Assembly: GCF_002217795.2 (NCBI RefSeq)
Contig: NZ_AP018823.1
Span: 62,001-126,000 of the forward strand
DNA length: 64,000 nucleotides
Source: Aquitalea magnusonii
GTDB taxonomy: Bacteria; Pseudomonadota; Gammaproteobacteria; Burkholderiales; Chromobacteriaceae
Reading direction: 5' to 3'
The notes beneath the pieces were generated by a model. That model made no database searches, was not told where the DNA came from, and was given only the letters and a program-made list of their open reading frames with translations. Shown piece by piece: positions 29,597 to 40,095 of the stretch; position 1 is the stretch's first letter; every line of letters starts with the position of its first letter. Made by a program: the position numbers and the translations under genes.

Positions 29597-29628
29597 AACG
29601 GGACAGGCGCAAAACGTCGTGTCCCGTT
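29597..29628 (+). promoter_or_regulatory. Hairpin in the carA leader
   Basis: Nine-bp inverted repeat AACGGGACA / TGTCCCGTT with a 14-base loop, starting about ten bases after the predicted transcription start. There is no T tract, so it is not a plain terminator. It could stabilise the mRNA or take part in regulation; no leader peptide is evident. Confidence 0.45.
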
Positions 29629-29682
29629 ATTCACATAAAAATCCGCAAAAACATACAAGCGAAACGCAACAGGAGCTAGTCA

Positions 29683-30813
29683 GTGTCAACCGTACCAGCG
29701 ATCCTCGTCTTGGCTGACGGTACCCTCTTCAAGGGCAGTGCCATCGGAGCCACCGGCCATACGGTCGGCGAAGTGGTATTCAATACCGCCATGACCGGGT
29801 ATCAGGAAATCCTCACCGATCCCTCCTACACCAAACAAATCGTCACCCTGACTTATCCCCACATCGGTAATGTCGGCGCGAATTCGGAAGATACCGAATC
29901 CCGCGCCGTTTTCGCATCCGGTCTGATCATTCGTGATCTGCCGCTGCTGCACAGCAACTTCCGCGCGGAAGATTCGCTGTCCGACTACCTGGCCAAGAAC
30001 AATGTCGTGGCCATTGCCGATATCGACACCCGTCGCCTCACCCGCATTCTGCGCGAAAAGGGCGCACAGGCCGGCTGCATCATGGCCGGTGCCGATCTGG
30101 ACGAAGCCCGCGCACTGGAACTGGCACGCGGTTTCGGTTCCATGGCCGGTCAGGATCTGGCCAAAGTAGTCAGCTGCACCGCGTCCTACCAGTGGAAGCT
30201 GGGCGAATGGAAACTGGGCAGCGGCTACAGCGAACAGGCCCAAACCCCGTTCCATGTGGTGGCTTACGACTTCGGCGTGAAGCACAACATCCTGCGCATG
30301 CTGGCCGAACGTGGCTGCAAGCTGACCGTGGTGCCGGCCCAGACCCCGGCCAAGGACGTGCTGGCACTGCAGCCGGATGGTGTGTTCCTGTCCAACGGCC
30401 CTGGCGATCCGGAACCGTGTGACTACGCCATCACTGCCATCCGCGAAATCCTGGAAACCCGTCTGCCGGTATTCGGCATCTGTCTGGGTCACCAGTTGCT
30501 GGGCCTGGCCACCGGTGCCAAGACCAGCAAGATGAAGTTCGGCCACCACGGTGCCAACCACCCGGTGCAGGATCTGGACAGCGGCCGCGTGATGATCACC
30601 AGCCAGAACCACGGCTTCCAGGTGGACGAATCCACCCTGCCGGCCAATGTGCGCGTGACCCATCGCAGCCTGTTCGACCAGACCGTGCAGGGTATTGCGC
30701 TGACCGACCGCCCGGCCTTCTCCTTCCAGGGTCACCCGGAAGCGAGCCCCGGCCCGGAAGATGTGGCCTATCTGTTTGACCGCTTCATCACGGCGATGAG
30801 CCAGGCGAAGTAA
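29683..30813 (+). CDS. carA: Carbamoyl-phosphate synthase small subunit
   Basis: A 376-residue glutaminase subunit that supplies ammonia to CarB for arginine and pyrimidine synthesis. The class I amidotransferase domain has its nucleophile Cys267 in [13 protein letters not shown], and the His-Glu pair in [11 protein letters not shown]. The GTG start follows an AGGAG site by seven bases. Unusually, a LysE-type exporter gene sits between it and carB. Confidence 0.97.
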   Translation: MSTVPAILVLADGTLFKGSAIGATGHTVGEVVFNTAMTGYQEILTDPSYTKQIVTLTYPHIGNVGANSEDTESRAVFASGLIIRDLPLLHSNFRAEDSLSDYLAKNNVVAIADIDTRRLTRILREKGAQAGCIMAGADLDEARALELARGFGSMAGQDLAKVVSCTASYQWKLGEWKLGSGYSEQAQTPFHVVAYDFGVKHNILRMLAERGCKLTVVPAQTPAKDVLALQPDGVFLSNGPGDPEPCDYAITAIREILETRLPVFGICLGHQLLGLATGAKTSKMKFGHHGANHPVQDLDSGRVMITSQNHGFQVDESTLPANVRVTHRSLFDQTVQGIALTDRPAFSFQGHPEASPGPEDVAYLFDRFITAMSQAK

Positions 30814-30836
30814 ACGGACCAGAACGGAGAACAAGC

Positions 30837-31493
30837 ATGCTGGGCATTACCGATATCACCACCTACCTGATCGGCACCATCATCATCGTGCTGCTGCCAG
30901 GCCCTAACTCCATGTATGTGCTGTCGGTGGCGGCACAACGCGGCATCCGTCGCGGCTTTGTGGGTGCCTGCGGGGTATTTACCGGTGATGCCATCCTGAT
31001 GACGCTGGCCGCCACAGGGGCGGCAGGGGTGCTCAAGGCCAATCCGGCCCTGTTTGCCGTGGTCAAGTACGCCGGTGGTGCTTACCTGACCTGGCTGGGG
31101 CTGCAGATGCTGCGTGGTGCCTGGCGTGCCTGGCGCAATGCTTCCCACGGGGAAGCCGCTGCGTCGGAAGCCCGCCGCGAAGTGGACGCCAGCCGTCCCT
31201 TCGTCAAGGCACTGGTCATCAGCCTGATGAACCCCAAGGCCATCTTGTTCTTCGTGTCCTTCTTCGTGCAATTCGTCGACCCGGCCTATCCGCACCCGGT
31301 GCTGACCTTTCTTGTGCTGGGCACGCTGCTGCAGTTGTGCAGTGCCCTGTATCTGGCCACCATCATCGTGTCCGGCGCAAGACTGGCCGAAGCCTTCCGC
31401 CGCCGCCGCAAACTGTCCTCTGCCATGTCTGGCGGAGTGGGCGCGCTGTTTCTGGGCTTCGGGGCCAAACTGGCGGCAGCCAGCCTGAACTGA
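30837..31493 (+). CDS. LysE/RhtB family amino acid exporter
   Basis: A 218-residue inner-membrane protein with about six hydrophobic helices. It opens with TDITTYLIGTIIIVLLPGPNSMYVLSVAAQRG, in which the LLPGPN motif is the family hallmark, and closes with a hydrophobic helix rich in Gly and Ala. Resemblance to LeuE-type members is suggested by length and helix pattern, but the substrate is unknown. It begins 23 bases after carA with a GGAGA ribosome site and ends 26 bases before carB, so it is co-transcribed with carbamoyl-phosphate synthase. Confidence 0.88.
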   Translation: MLGITDITTYLIGTIIIVLLPGPNSMYVLSVAAQRGIRRGFVGACGVFTGDAILMTLAATGAAGVLKANPALFAVVKYAGGAYLTWLGLQMLRGAWRAWRNASHGEAAASEARREVDASRPFVKALVISLMNPKAILFFVSFFVQFVDPAYPHPVLTFLVLGTLLQLCSALYLATIIVSGARLAEAFRRRRKLSSAMSGGVGALFLGFGAKLAAASLN

Positions 31494-31519
31494 ACAATTG
31501 AAATTGACTGAGCGATAAC

Positions 31520-34500
31520 ATGCCGAAACGTACCGACCTCAAGAGTATTCTCATCATCGGCGCTGGCCCCATTGTGATTGGCCAGGCCTGCGAGTTTGAC
31601 TACTCCGGCGCCCAGGCCTGCAAGGCCCTGCGTGAAGAAGGTTACAAAGTCATCCTGGTGAACTCCAATCCGGCCACCATCATGACTGACCCGAACATGG
31701 CCGATGTCACCTACATCGAACCCATCACCTGGCCGGTTCTGGAAAAAATCATTGCCAAGGAACGCCCGGACGCCATCTTGCCCACCATGGGCGGTCAGAC
31801 CGCACTGAACTGTGCGCTGGACCTGGCCAAGCACGGCGTGCTGGAAAAGTACAATGTCGAGCTGATCGGTGCCACCGAAGACGCCATCGACAAGGCGGAA
31901 GACCGTGGCCGCTTCAAGGAAGCCATGGCCAAGATCGGCCTGTCCTGCCCGTTGTCCTTCGTCTGCCACACCATGGAAGAGTCGCTGGAAGCGCAATCCA
32001 AGGTGGGCTTCCCCACGCTGATCCGTCCGTCCTTCACCATGGGCGGCTCCGGTGGCGGCATCGCCTACAACAAGGAAGAATTCCTGGCGATCTGCGAGCG
32101 CGGTTTTGAAGCGTCCCCCACCCATGAACTGCTGATCGAGCAGTCCGTACTCGGCTGGAAAGAGTACGAAATGGAAGTGGTACGCGACAAGAAAGACAAC
32201 TGCATCATCATCTGCTCCATCGAGAACTTCGACCCGATGGGCGTACACACCGGTGACTCCATCACCGTGGCCCCGGCACAGACCCTCACCGACAAGGAAT
32301 ACCAGATCATGCGTAATGCATCGATCGCGGTACTCCGTGAAATCGGCGTGGACACCGGCGGTTCCAACGTGCAGTTCGCCACCAACCCGGTGAACGGTGA
32401 AATGATCGTGATCGAGATGAACCCGCGTGTATCGCGTTCCTCGGCACTGGCCTCCAAGGCCACCGGTTTCCCGATTGCCAAGGTCGCTGCCAAGCTGGCC
32501 GTGGGTTACACCCTGGACGAGCTGAAGAACGACATCACCGGCGGTGCCACCCCGGCTTCGTTCGAACCGTCCATCGACTACGTGGTCACCAAGATTCCGC
32601 GTTTCGCCTTCGAAAAATTCCCGCAGGCCGATAACCGTCTGACCACCCAGATGAAGTCGGTGGGCGAAGTGATGGCCATGGGCCGCACCCTGCAGGAATC
32701 CATGCACAAGGCGCTGCGTGGCCTGGAAACCGGCCTGTCCGGCTTCAACCCGGTCACCACCAACGAAGAAACCATCCGTCACGAAGTCAGCACCCCGGGA
32801 CCGGAACGTATCCTGTACGTGGCCGATGCCTTCCGCGTGGGCATGAGCCGTGACGACGTGTTTGCGCTGAGCAAGATCGACCCGTGGTTCCTGGCCCAGA
32901 TCGAAGACATCGTGGGCGAAGAAAAAGCCCTGGCCGGCCGCAAGGTGGAAGAACTGGGCTTTGACGAACTGCGTCGCCTGAAGCGCAAGGGCTTCTCCGA
33001 CCGTCGTCTGGGCGAGCTGCTGAATACCGACCAGGCTGCCGTGCGTGCCAAGCGCTGGGCGCTGGGCCTGCATCCGGTGTACAAGCGAGTGGATACCTGC
33101 GCGGCCGAGTTCGCCACCTCCACCGCCTACATGTACTCCAGCTACGAAGAAGAGTGCGAAGCCAAGCCCACCGACCGCAAGAAGGTGATGGTGCTGGGTG
33201 GCGGCCCCAACCGTATCGGTCAGGGTATCGAATTCGACTACTGCTGCGTGCATGCTGCGCTGGCGCTGCGCGAATCCGGCTTCGAGACCATCATGGTCAA
33301 CTGCAACCCGGAAACCGTATCGACCGACTACGACACGTCCGACCGTCTGTACTTCGAACCGCTGACGCTGGAAGACGTGCTGGAAATCTGCCGCATCGAA
33401 AAACCGTTCGGCGTGATCGTACAGTACGGCGGCCAGACCCCGCTGAAACTGGCACGTGCACTGGAAGCCAATGGCGTGTCCATCATCGGCACCTCGCCGG
33501 ACATGATCGACGCTGCCGAAGACCGCGAGCGCTTCCAGAAGCTGCTGAACGAACTGGGCCTGAAACAGCCGCCGAACCGCACCGCCCGCACTCCGGCCGA
33601 CGCGATGAAGCTGGCCGAGGAAATCGGCTATCCGCTGGTGGTGCGTCCGTCCTACGTACTGGGCGGCCGCGCGATGGAAATCGTGCACGAACCGGCCGAT
33701 CTGGAACGCTATATGCGCGAAGCGGTGAAGGTGTCCAACGACAGCCCGGTGCTGCTGGACCGCTTCCTGAACGACGCCATCGAAGTGGACGTGGATTGCA
33801 TCTCCGACGGCAAGGACGTGGTCATCGGCGGCATTATGCAGCATATCGAACAGGCTGGTGTCCACTCCGGTGACTCCGCTTGCTCGCTGCCGCCGTACAG
33901 CCTCTTCCCGGCCGTACAGGACGAAATCCGTCGCCAGACCGAAGCCATGGCGCGTGCGCTGAACGTGGTCGGCCTGATGAACGTGCAGTTTGCTATCCCG
34001 GGCGACACCATCTTCGTGCTGGAAGTAAACCCGCGTGCCTCGCGTACCGTACCGTTTGTGTCCAAGGTAACTGGCGCTCCACTGGCCAAGATTGCCGCCC
34101 GTGCCATGGCCGGCATCAGTCTGGCCGAGCAGGGCTTCACCAAGGAAGTGATTCCGCCGTACTACGCCGTGAAGGAAGCCGTATTCCCCTTCATCAAGTT
34201 CCCGGGCGTAGACACCATCCTCGGACCGGAAATGAAGTCCACCGGCGAAGTGATGGGCGTGGGCAAGAGCTTTGCCGAAGCCTTCGTCAAGAGCCAGTTG
34301 GCCGCCGGCGACAAGCTGCCGCGCACCGGCAAGGTGTTCCTGTCGGTACGTCAGTCCGACAAGAACGGCGCGGTTGACGTAGCACGCGAACTGCAACGCC
34401 TGGGCTTTGGCGTCTGCGCAACGCGCGGTACCGCCAAGACCCTGGCCGAAGCCGGCATCGTGGTACAGGTGGTCAACAAGGTGAACGAAGGCCGTCCGCA

Positions 34501-34729
34501 CATCGTCGACATGATCAAGAACGGCGAAATCGACGTGCTGGTCAATACCGTGGACGAAAAACGTCAGGCCATCCAGGACAGCCACTCCATCCGCCGCAGC
34601 GCCCTGCAGGCGCGCATTCCGCAGTACACCACCCTGGCCGGTGCCAAGGCAGTGTGCGTGGGCATGGCCCATGTGGAAGAGTTTGATGTCTACAGCGTTC
34701 AGGAACTGCACGCCTCCATCAAGCCTTGA
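31520..34729 (+). CDS. carB: Carbamoyl-phosphate synthase large subunit
   Basis: A 1069-residue enzyme making carbamoyl phosphate from bicarbonate, ammonia and two ATP. It contains two homologous ATP-grasp halves, each with the pattern seen in [18 protein letters not shown] (about residue 169) and [19 protein letters not shown] (about 708), an oligomerisation domain between them, and a C-terminal MGS-like allosteric domain (from [20 protein letters not shown]). The latter binds UMP, IMP and ornithine in E. coli. Length and order are standard. Confidence 0.98.
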   Translation: MPKRTDLKSILIIGAGPIVIGQACEFDYSGAQACKALREEGYKVILVNSNPATIMTDPNMADVTYIEPITWPVLEKIIAKERPDAILPTMGGQTALNCALDLAKHGVLEKYNVELIGATEDAIDKAEDRGRFKEAMAKIGLSCPLSFVCHTMEESLEAQSKVGFPTLIRPSFTMGGSGGGIAYNKEEFLAICERGFEASPTHELLIEQSVLGWKEYEMEVVRDKKDNCIIICSIENFDPMGVHTGDSITVAPAQTLTDKEYQIMRNASIAVLREIGVDTGGSNVQFATNPVNGEMIVIEMNPRVSRSSALASKATGFPIAKVAAKLAVGYTLDELKNDITGGATPASFEPSIDYVVTKIPRFAFEKFPQADNRLTTQMKSVGEVMAMGRTLQESMHKALRGLETGLSGFNPVTTNEETIRHEVSTPGPERILYVADAFRVGMSRDDVFALSKIDPWFLAQIEDIVGEEKALAGRKVEELGFDELRRLKRKGFSDRRLGELLNTDQAAVRAKRWALGLHPVYKRVDTCAAEFATSTAYMYSSYEEECEAKPTDRKKVMVLGGGPNRIGQGIEFDYCCVHAALALRESGFETIMVNCNPETVSTDYDTSDRLYFEPLTLEDVLEICRIEKPFGVIVQYGGQTPLKLARALEANGVSIIGTSPDMIDAAEDRERFQKLLNELGLKQPPNRTARTPADAMKLAEEIGYPLVVRPSYVLGGRAMEIVHEPADLERYMREAVKVSNDSPVLLDRFLNDAIEVDVDCISDGKDVVIGGIMQHIEQAGVHSGDSACSLPPYSLFPAVQDEIRRQTEAMARALNVVGLMNVQFAIPGDTIFVLEVNPRASRTVPFVSKVTGAPLAKIAARAMAGISLAEQGFTKEVIPPYYAVKEAVFPFIKFPGVDTILGPEMKSTGEVMGVGKSFAEAFVKSQLAAGDKLPRTGKVFLSVRQSDKNGAVDVARELQRLGFGVCATRGTAKTLAEAGIVVQVVNKVNEGRPHIVDMIKNGEIDVLVNTVDEKRQAIQDSHSIRRSALQARIPQYTTLAGAKAVCVGMAHVEEFDVYSVQELHASIKP

Positions 34730-34825
34730 TGTGGTGGACTGTCGGAATATGACGGCAAGTTGTGCGTTGAAGCTTTGAACCGCGGACGATTTGCCGTTAC
34801 AATCCAGACATTGAACTGCAACAGC

Positions 34826-34859
34826 CAAGCCGCCGTCTCGTACGGCGGCTTGTGTTTTT
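34826..34859 (+). terminator. Rho-independent terminator of carB
   Basis: Eleven-bp perfect stem CAAGCCGCCGT / ACGGCGGCTTG with a CTCGT loop followed by TGTTTTT. Confidence 0.92.
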
Positions 34860-34896
34860 GATGACGGCGGGGGTACCGCCTCAGGAGAGCACCCGA

Positions 34897-35373
34897 ATGA
34901 ACAAAGTCCCGTTGACGCTGCGTGGCGCCGAACTTCTCAAAGAAGAACTGCAACGCCTGAAGAGCGTGGAGCGCCCGGCGGTGATCGAAGCGATTGCCGA
35001 GGCACGGTCGCATGGCGATCTGTCCGAAAATGCAGAATACGATGCTGCCAAAGAGCGCCAAGGCTTCGTTGAAGGCCGTATTGCCGAACTGGAAGGCAAG
35101 ATTTCCAATGCCATGATCATCAACCCGGCCGAGCTGGACGCGGATGGCCGCGTGGTGTTTGGTGCCACCGTCGAGCTGATGGATCTGGAAACCGAAGACC
35201 AGGTGACCTACCAGATCGTGGGCGACGATGAAGCCGACATCAAGCTGTGCAAGGTGTCGGTCAATTCGCCGATTGCCCGTGCGCTGATCGGCAAGGAAAG
35301 CGGCGACGTGGCCGAAGTGGTGGCCCCGGGCGGCATTCGCGAATACGAAGTGCTGGACGTCAAATACATCTAA
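34897..35373 (+). CDS. greA: Transcription elongation factor GreA
   Basis: A 158-residue GreA that rescues backtracked RNA polymerase by stimulating its cleavage activity. The N-terminal coiled coil with the acidic tip ([22 protein letters not shown], which includes the Asp-Leu-Ser-Glu-Asn catalytic tip) and the C-terminal FKBP-like domain ending [15 protein letters not shown] are intact. The start follows an AGGAGA site; an upstream in-frame start would overlap the carB terminator. Confidence 0.97.
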   Translation: MNKVPLTLRGAELLKEELQRLKSVERPAVIEAIAEARSHGDLSENAEYDAAKERQGFVEGRIAELEGKISNAMIINPAELDADGRVVFGATVELMDLETEDQVTYQIVGDDEADIKLCKVSVNSPIARALIGKESGDVAEVVAPGGIREYEVLDVKYI

Positions 35374-35384
35374 GCAGACAAACC

Positions 35385-35408
35385 AAACGCGCGCTTTCGC
35401 GCGTTTTT
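35385..35408 (+). terminator. Rho-independent terminator of greA
   Basis: Nine-bp stem AAACGCGCG / CGCGCGTTT with a CTTT loop and T5, just after greA. Confidence 0.85.
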
Positions 35409-35430
35409 GCTGTGGAGTCAGGGAGCGCGC

Positions 35431-35859
35431 ATGGACGGATTGCGAGCAATAGCCAGAACCTTCTGGATCGGTGGCCTGTGGGTGATCGGCATCATCGTCG
35501 CCCCGGTCTTGTTCCGCTCACTGGACACGGTAACGGCCGGCATGGTTGCCGGCAAACTGTTTGCCGCCATTGCCTGGGTGGGCTTGGTGTGCGGTGTATT
35601 CCTGCTGGTGGATGCGGTATGGCGCAATGGCGTGCGTGGCATGAAGGAAGCCAGCTTCTGGCTGATTGTCGGCATGCTGCTGTGTACCGTGATCAACCAT
35701 TTTGCCGTCACCCCCATCATCGCGGCGCTCAAATTACAGATGAACCACGCGGCAGAAGGCCTGTTTGGCGGCGGTTTCGCTACCTGGCATGCCATTTCCA
35801 GCCTGATCTATCTGGTACAGAGCCTGATGGGGCTGGCCTACATCCTGCGGCGCGATTGA
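35431..35859 (+). CDS. DUF4149 domain-containing membrane protein
   Basis: A 142-residue integral membrane protein with four predicted helices (about residues 11-30, 42-62, 74-92 and 115-137). Conserved family features are the opening helix FWIGGLWVIGIIVAPVLF and the late HAISSLIYLVQSLMGL. Its function is unknown; in many betaproteobacteria it sits, as here, between greA and the convergent yhbY. A GGGAG ribosome site precedes the ATG. Confidence 0.85.
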   Translation: MDGLRAIARTFWIGGLWVIGIIVAPVLFRSLDTVTAGMVAGKLFAAIAWVGLVCGVFLLVDAVWRNGVRGMKEASFWLIVGMLLCTVINHFAVTPIIAALKLQMNHAAEGLFGGGFATWHAISSLIYLVQSLMGLAYILRRD

Positions 35860-35908
35860 GTGTGCGGTGCATGCACGCTGGTGGCCACAAGCCCGCTTAG
35901 GGCAAAAT

Positions 35909-35934
35909 AAAAGCGGTGGCAAGCCACCGCTTTT
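35909..35934. terminator. Bidirectional terminator between the DUF4149 gene and yhbY
   Basis: Eleven-bp stem AAAAGCGGTGG / CCACCGCTTTT with a CAAG loop, between convergent genes. Confidence 0.85.
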
Positions 35935-35956
35935 GCTATACCGCCCAAGGGCAGTA

Positions 35957-36289
35957 TCAGGATTGGGAGGCGATCTTCAGCGCCTTCTTGTTCTTGGGCA
36001 GGACAATGCGCTGCTTGTCGCTGGGGCGCCACAGCACCAGCAATTTGCCGATATGCTGTACCGGTGCCGCGCCCAGCTCATCGCAAATCTGCTCGTACAG
36101 AGCAATGCGTGCAGCACGGTCATCACCCTGCACGCGGATCTTGATCAGCTCGTGTGCATCCAGGCTGATGGCGATTTCGCGCAGTACGGAGTCGCTCAGG
36201 CCGTTGTTGCCGATCATCACGACCGGGCTGAGAGTCTGAGCCAGGCCCTTGAGGTGCTGGCGCTGGAATGGTTGCAGTTCGATTTTCAT
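35957..36289 (-). CDS. yhbY: Ribosome assembly RNA-binding protein YhbY (CRM domain)
   Basis: A 110-residue single CRM-domain protein that binds the pre-50S ribosomal subunit. The GNNG loop diagnostic of CRM domains is seen in VVMIGNNGLSDSVLREI (about residues 23-39), and the LDAHELIKIRVQGDD strand follows. It is divergent from rlmE, another 50S maturation factor, with 137 bases between starts; this pairing is common in proteobacteria. Confidence 0.93.
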   Translation of the reverse strand: MKIELQPFQRQHLKGLAQTLSPVVMIGNNGLSDSVLREIAISLDAHELIKIRVQGDDRAARIALYEQICDELGAAPVQHIGKLLVLWRPSDKQRIVLPKNKKALKIASQS

Positions 36290-36426
36290 TGGACAGGCTT
36301 GGTTTCAAAGCAAAACGGGATTCTACTAGAGTTTGGCGCATAGCCCAAACTCTGGTCACAAACAGACTGAAAAACAACAGGATAGCCTGCATGGCTGTGC
36401 TGTGTGGAATGGGCAGGAAGCAACTC

Positions 36427-37044
36427 ATGGCAAGAAGTACCAGCAGCAATACCTGGCTGCGCGAACATGTTAACGATCAGTATGTGCAGATGGCCAAGAA
36501 AGATGGCTACCGGGCGCGGGCAGCGTACAAGCTGCTGGAAATCAACGAAAAAGACAAACTGATCCGTCCGGGGACGGTGCTGGCCGACCTGGGTAGCGCC
36601 CCCGGTAGCTGGTCGCAAGTGGCGGCGCGTATCGTCGGCCCGCAAGGCAAGGTGTTTGCGCTGGATATCTTGCCGATGAATCCGATTGCCGACGTTGATT
36701 TCATTCAGGGTGACTTTCGCGAGGACGAAGTGCTGGCCGAGTTTGTCGATCTGCTGGATGGTCGTGCACTAGACCTTGTAATTTCCGACATGGCACCCAA
36801 TATTTCCGGAATGAGTGCCATGGATCAGGCCAGAAGTTTTCTGCTGTGTGAACTGGCGCTCGAATTTGCCCGTGATCACCTGAAACCCGGGGGCTGTTTT
36901 CTCGTCAAAGTGTTTCAGGGCAGTGATTTCCAGCCCTATCTGCAGTCAATGCGGGATCTGTTTGACGAGGTAGTTACCCGCAAACCCAAGGCCTCGCGTG
37001 ATCGCTCCAGCGAAATTTACCTGCTGGGCAAGGGCCGACGCTGA
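36427..37044 (+). CDS. rlmE: 23S rRNA (uridine-2'-O)-methyltransferase RlmE
   Basis: A 205-residue RrmJ/FtsJ-type enzyme methylating U2552 in the A-loop of 23S rRNA. SAM motif I is [16 protein letters not shown] (about residues 50-65), and the K-D-K-E catalytic tetrad is covered by [33 protein letters not shown] and [10 protein letters not shown]. It is heat-shock linked to ftsH in E. coli, and ftsH follows here 80 bases downstream. An earlier in-frame ATG would add 7 residues. Confidence 0.95.
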   Translation: MARSTSSNTWLREHVNDQYVQMAKKDGYRARAAYKLLEINEKDKLIRPGTVLADLGSAPGSWSQVAARIVGPQGKVFALDILPMNPIADVDFIQGDFREDEVLAEFVDLLDGRALDLVISDMAPNISGMSAMDQARSFLLCELALEFARDHLKPGGCFLVKVFQGSDFQPYLQSMRDLFDEVVTRKPKASRDRSSEIYLLGKGRR

Positions 37045-37124
37045 CATACGCCCCCCCGGGGTTTACAATTCATACCAATGAAATACGCAACCGCAAAGTC
37101 AGGGCACAGAGGAGTCCGCTACTC

Positions 37125-39035
37125 GTGAACAATATCGGCAAAAACATCGCCATCTGGGTGATCATCGGTCTGGTACTGATGACTGTATTCAATCAGTTCA
37201 ACAAACGCCAGGATGCCCAGAACCAGATCGAGTACTCGCAATTCATCAGCGATGTCGAATCCGGCAAGGTGCAGTCCCTGAGCATTGAGGGCCATCCGCT
37301 GCGTGGCCAGTGGCTGAAGGGCAAGCGTACCGATGGTTCGGCTTTTGCCACCTATGCGCCCTATGATCCGCAACTGGTCGAAGACCTGATCAAGAACAAC
37401 GTCCGCTTCTCCGCCAAGCCGGAAGAAGAACCGTCCATGCTGATGAGCATCTTCATCAGCTGGTTCCCGATGCTGTTGCTCATTGGCGTGTGGGTATTCT
37501 TCATGCGCCAGATGCAGGGCGGCGGCAAGGGCGGGGCTTTCTCCTTTGGCAAGAGCAAGGCGCGCATGCTGGACCAGGACACCAATACCGTGACCTTTGC
37601 CGACGTGGCCGGCTGCGATGAAGCCAAGGAAGAGGTAAAGGAAATTGTCGACTACCTGCGCGACCCTTCCCGCTACCAGAGCCTGGGTGGCCGCATTCCG
37701 CGCGGCATCCTGCTGTGCGGTTCGCCGGGTACCGGTAAAACCTTGCTGGCCAAGGCGATTGCTGGTGAAGCCAAGGTACCGTTCTTCAGTATCTCTGGTT
37801 CTGACTTTGTCGAAATGTTTGTCGGCGTGGGTGCTGCCCGTGTTCGCGACATGTTCGAACAAGCCAAAAAGAACTCGCCTTGCATCATCTTCATCGACGA
37901 AATCGATGCGGTAGGTCGCCAGCGTGGTGCCGGTCTGGGTGGTGGCAATGACGAACGTGAACAGACGCTGAACCAGTTGCTGGTGGAAATGGATGGTTTT
38001 GAAACCAATACCACTGTCATCGTGATTGCCGCAACCAACCGTCCTGACGTACTGGACCCTGCCTTGCAGCGTCCGGGCCGTTTCGACCGCCAAGTGGTGG
38101 TGCCGCTGCCGGATATCCGTGGCCGCGAGCAGATTCTGTCTGTTCACATGCGTAAGGTACCGATTGCTGCCGACGTGGAAGCTTCCATCATCGCGCGCGG
38201 CACGCCGGGGTTCTCCGGTGCCGATCTGGCCAACCTGGTGAACGAAGCCGCACTGTTTGCCGCCCGCCGCAGCAAGCGACTGGTCGACATGGTGGACTTC
38301 GAATCCGCCAAGGACAAGATCATGATGGGCGCAGAGCGTCGCAGCATGGTGATGACTGAAGAAGAGAAGCGCAATACCGCGTACCACGAATCCGGCCATG
38401 CGGTGGTGGCCAAGCTGCTGCCCAAGTCCGATCCGGTACACAAGGTCACCATTATCCCGCGTGGTCGTGCGCTGGGCGTGACCATGCAGCTGCCTGAGCA
38501 GGATCGCTTTGCTTACGACCGTGGCTATTTGCTGGACCGTCTGGCCATCTTGTTTGGCGGTCGTATCGCCGAAGAGTTGTTCATGAACCAGATGACTACC
38601 GGCGCTTCCAATGACTTCGAGCGTGCCACCCAGATGGCGCGCGATATGGTCACCCGCTACGGCATGTCCGACAAGCTCGGTCCGATGGTGTATGGCGACA
38701 ACGAGGGCGAGGTATTCCTCGGCCGCTCTGTCACCACGCACAAGAACATGTCCGAAGCCACCATGCAGCAAGTGGATATGGAAATCCGCCGCATCATCGA
38801 CGAGCAGTACGGGCTGGCCCGCCGCCTGCTGGAAGAAAATCGCGACAAAGTGGAAGCCATGACCGCTGCCCTGTTGGAGTGGGAAACCATCGATGCCGAG
38901 CAGATCAACGACATCATGGATGGCAAGCCGCCACGTCCGCCCAAACCGGGCAGCGGCTTCCCGGTCAAGCCGGAGGAAAAGCCGGCAGAGTCCACGCCGG
39001 CAGCATCGACATCCACACCGGCTCAAGAACTCTAA
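37125..39035 (+). CDS. ftsH: ATP-dependent zinc metalloprotease FtsH
   Basis: A 636-residue membrane AAA+ protease. Two N-terminal transmembrane helices (about residues 6-22 and 104-122) flank a periplasmic domain. The AAA module has Walker A GSPGTGKT near residue 202, Walker [17 protein letters not shown] and the second region of homology [19 protein letters not shown]. The zinc protease site is HESGH near residue 424, with the third ligand Asp in the [14 protein letters not shown] region. A GTG start follows GAGGAG. It degrades LpxC, sigma-32 and unassembled membrane proteins in other bacteria. Confidence 0.97.
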   Translation: MNNIGKNIAIWVIIGLVLMTVFNQFNKRQDAQNQIEYSQFISDVESGKVQSLSIEGHPLRGQWLKGKRTDGSAFATYAPYDPQLVEDLIKNNVRFSAKPEEEPSMLMSIFISWFPMLLLIGVWVFFMRQMQGGGKGGAFSFGKSKARMLDQDTNTVTFADVAGCDEAKEEVKEIVDYLRDPSRYQSLGGRIPRGILLCGSPGTGKTLLAKAIAGEAKVPFFSISGSDFVEMFVGVGAARVRDMFEQAKKNSPCIIFIDEIDAVGRQRGAGLGGGNDEREQTLNQLLVEMDGFETNTTVIVIAATNRPDVLDPALQRPGRFDRQVVVPLPDIRGREQILSVHMRKVPIAADVEASIIARGTPGFSGADLANLVNEAALFAARRSKRLVDMVDFESAKDKIMMGAERRSMVMTEEEKRNTAYHESGHAVVAKLLPKSDPVHKVTIIPRGRALGVTMQLPEQDRFAYDRGYLLDRLAILFGGRIAEELFMNQMTTGASNDFERATQMARDMVTRYGMSDKLGPMVYGDNEGEVFLGRSVTTHKNMSEATMQQVDMEIRRIIDEQYGLARRLLEENRDKVEAMTAALLEWETIDAEQINDIMDGKPPRPPKPGSGFPVKPEEKPAESTPAASTSTPAQEL

Positions 39036-39049
39036 GCGCTGGTTTTTGC

Positions 39050-39085
39050 AGGGTGGTAGCGCAGGCTGCCACCCTGTTTTGCTTT
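39050..39085 (+). terminator. Terminator-like hairpin between ftsH and folP
   Basis: Eleven-bp stem AGGGTGGTAGC / GCTGCCACCCT (one mismatch) with a GCAG loop, then GTTTTGCTTTT, ending 19 bases before folP. It may attenuate rather than stop transcription into folP. Confidence 0.7.
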
Positions 39086-39103
39086 TATCTGGCAGAATTC
39101 TTC

Positions 39104-39946
39104 ATGCAATTGCTTCAATGCGGGCGCTTCCAGCTCGATCTCTCCCGTCCCATGGTCATGGGCATACTCAATGTCACCCCCGATTCGTTTTCCGATGGCG
39201 GTCGTTTCAATACGCTTGATAGCGCCCTGCAGCGTGCAGAGGCCATGCTGGCCGATGGTGCTGGCATTCTGGACATCGGTGGCGAATCCACCCGTCCCGG
39301 TGCGCCTGCTGTCAGTGTGCAAGAAGAAATGGACCGGGTGTTGCCGGTACTGGAAAAACTCAAGGATATCGGCGCTGTGCTGTCGCTGGATACCCGTCGT
39401 ACCGCGGTCATGCAGGCAGCGCTGCAACTGGGTGCCGTCGACCTGATCAATGATGTCTCCGCCCTGGAGGATGAAGGTGCCGTTGATGCCGTAGCATGTT
39501 CTCGCGTCGCACTGTGCTTGATGCACAAGCAAGGCAACCCGGACACCATGCAGCAGGCTCCTGTGTATCAGGATGTGGTGGAGGAGGTCGGCCAATATCT
39601 GCAGCGTCGGGTGCAGTTGTGCCTCGATGCGGGCATTGCCGCTGAGCGCTTGCTGATCGACCCCGGCTTCGGCTTTGGCAAGACGCTTGAACATAATCTG
39701 CAGTTGCTGGCAGGTTTGCGCCGTATCCAAGCCATCAATGACTTGCCGCTGCTGGTGGGTTTGTCGCGTAAGTCCATGTTGGGTGCCATCACCGGTGAAG
39801 CTGTACCGGCAGAGCGCTTGGGTGCCAGTGTGGCGGTGGCCCTGCTCTCCTTGCAGCAAGGCGCCAGGATAATCAGAGTGCATGACGTCAAGGCCAGCAG
39901 GCAGGCACTGCAAGTATGGGATGCGATGCAACCCTACGCCGCTTGA
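39104..39946 (+). CDS. folP: Dihydropteroate synthase
   Basis: A 280-residue FolP joining p-aminobenzoate to dihydropterin pyrophosphate in folate synthesis; it is the sulfonamide target. Family blocks are MGILNVTPDSFSDGGRF (about residues 20-36), GESTRPGAP, DPGFGFGKTLEHN and LVGLSRKSMLG. The start before QLLQCGRFQLDLSRP fits the family; the open frame extends further upstream inside ftsH but in a different frame and is not conserved. glmM follows in the same orientation. Confidence 0.95.
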   Translation: MQLLQCGRFQLDLSRPMVMGILNVTPDSFSDGGRFNTLDSALQRAEAMLADGAGILDIGGESTRPGAPAVSVQEEMDRVLPVLEKLKDIGAVLSLDTRRTAVMQAALQLGAVDLINDVSALEDEGAVDAVACSRVALCLMHKQGNPDTMQQAPVYQDVVEEVGQYLQRRVQLCLDAGIAAERLLIDPGFGFGKTLEHNLQLLAGLRRIQAINDLPLLVGLSRKSMLGAITGEAVPAERLGASVAVALLSLQQGARIIRVHDVKASRQALQVWDAMQPYAA

Positions 39947-40095
39947 AACCATCGCGGGAATATCATGCATAAGCAAGCGGCCTGCTTGCCCTGCGGATAT
40001 GGCAGGCAGGTACAATAGCGCAAATTCCGCTGGGGTTTTTGTTGCAGCTACCCGCTGCTGGCCAGGTGCTTGAGCAGCAAGACTAGGATGATGAA

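Noticed and set aside
31286..34828. 1180-residue open frame antisense to carB
   Set aside because: Opposite-strand shadow of carB caused by third-position GC bias; composition (many Val, His, Gly, Phe) is not protein-like, and carB is intact.
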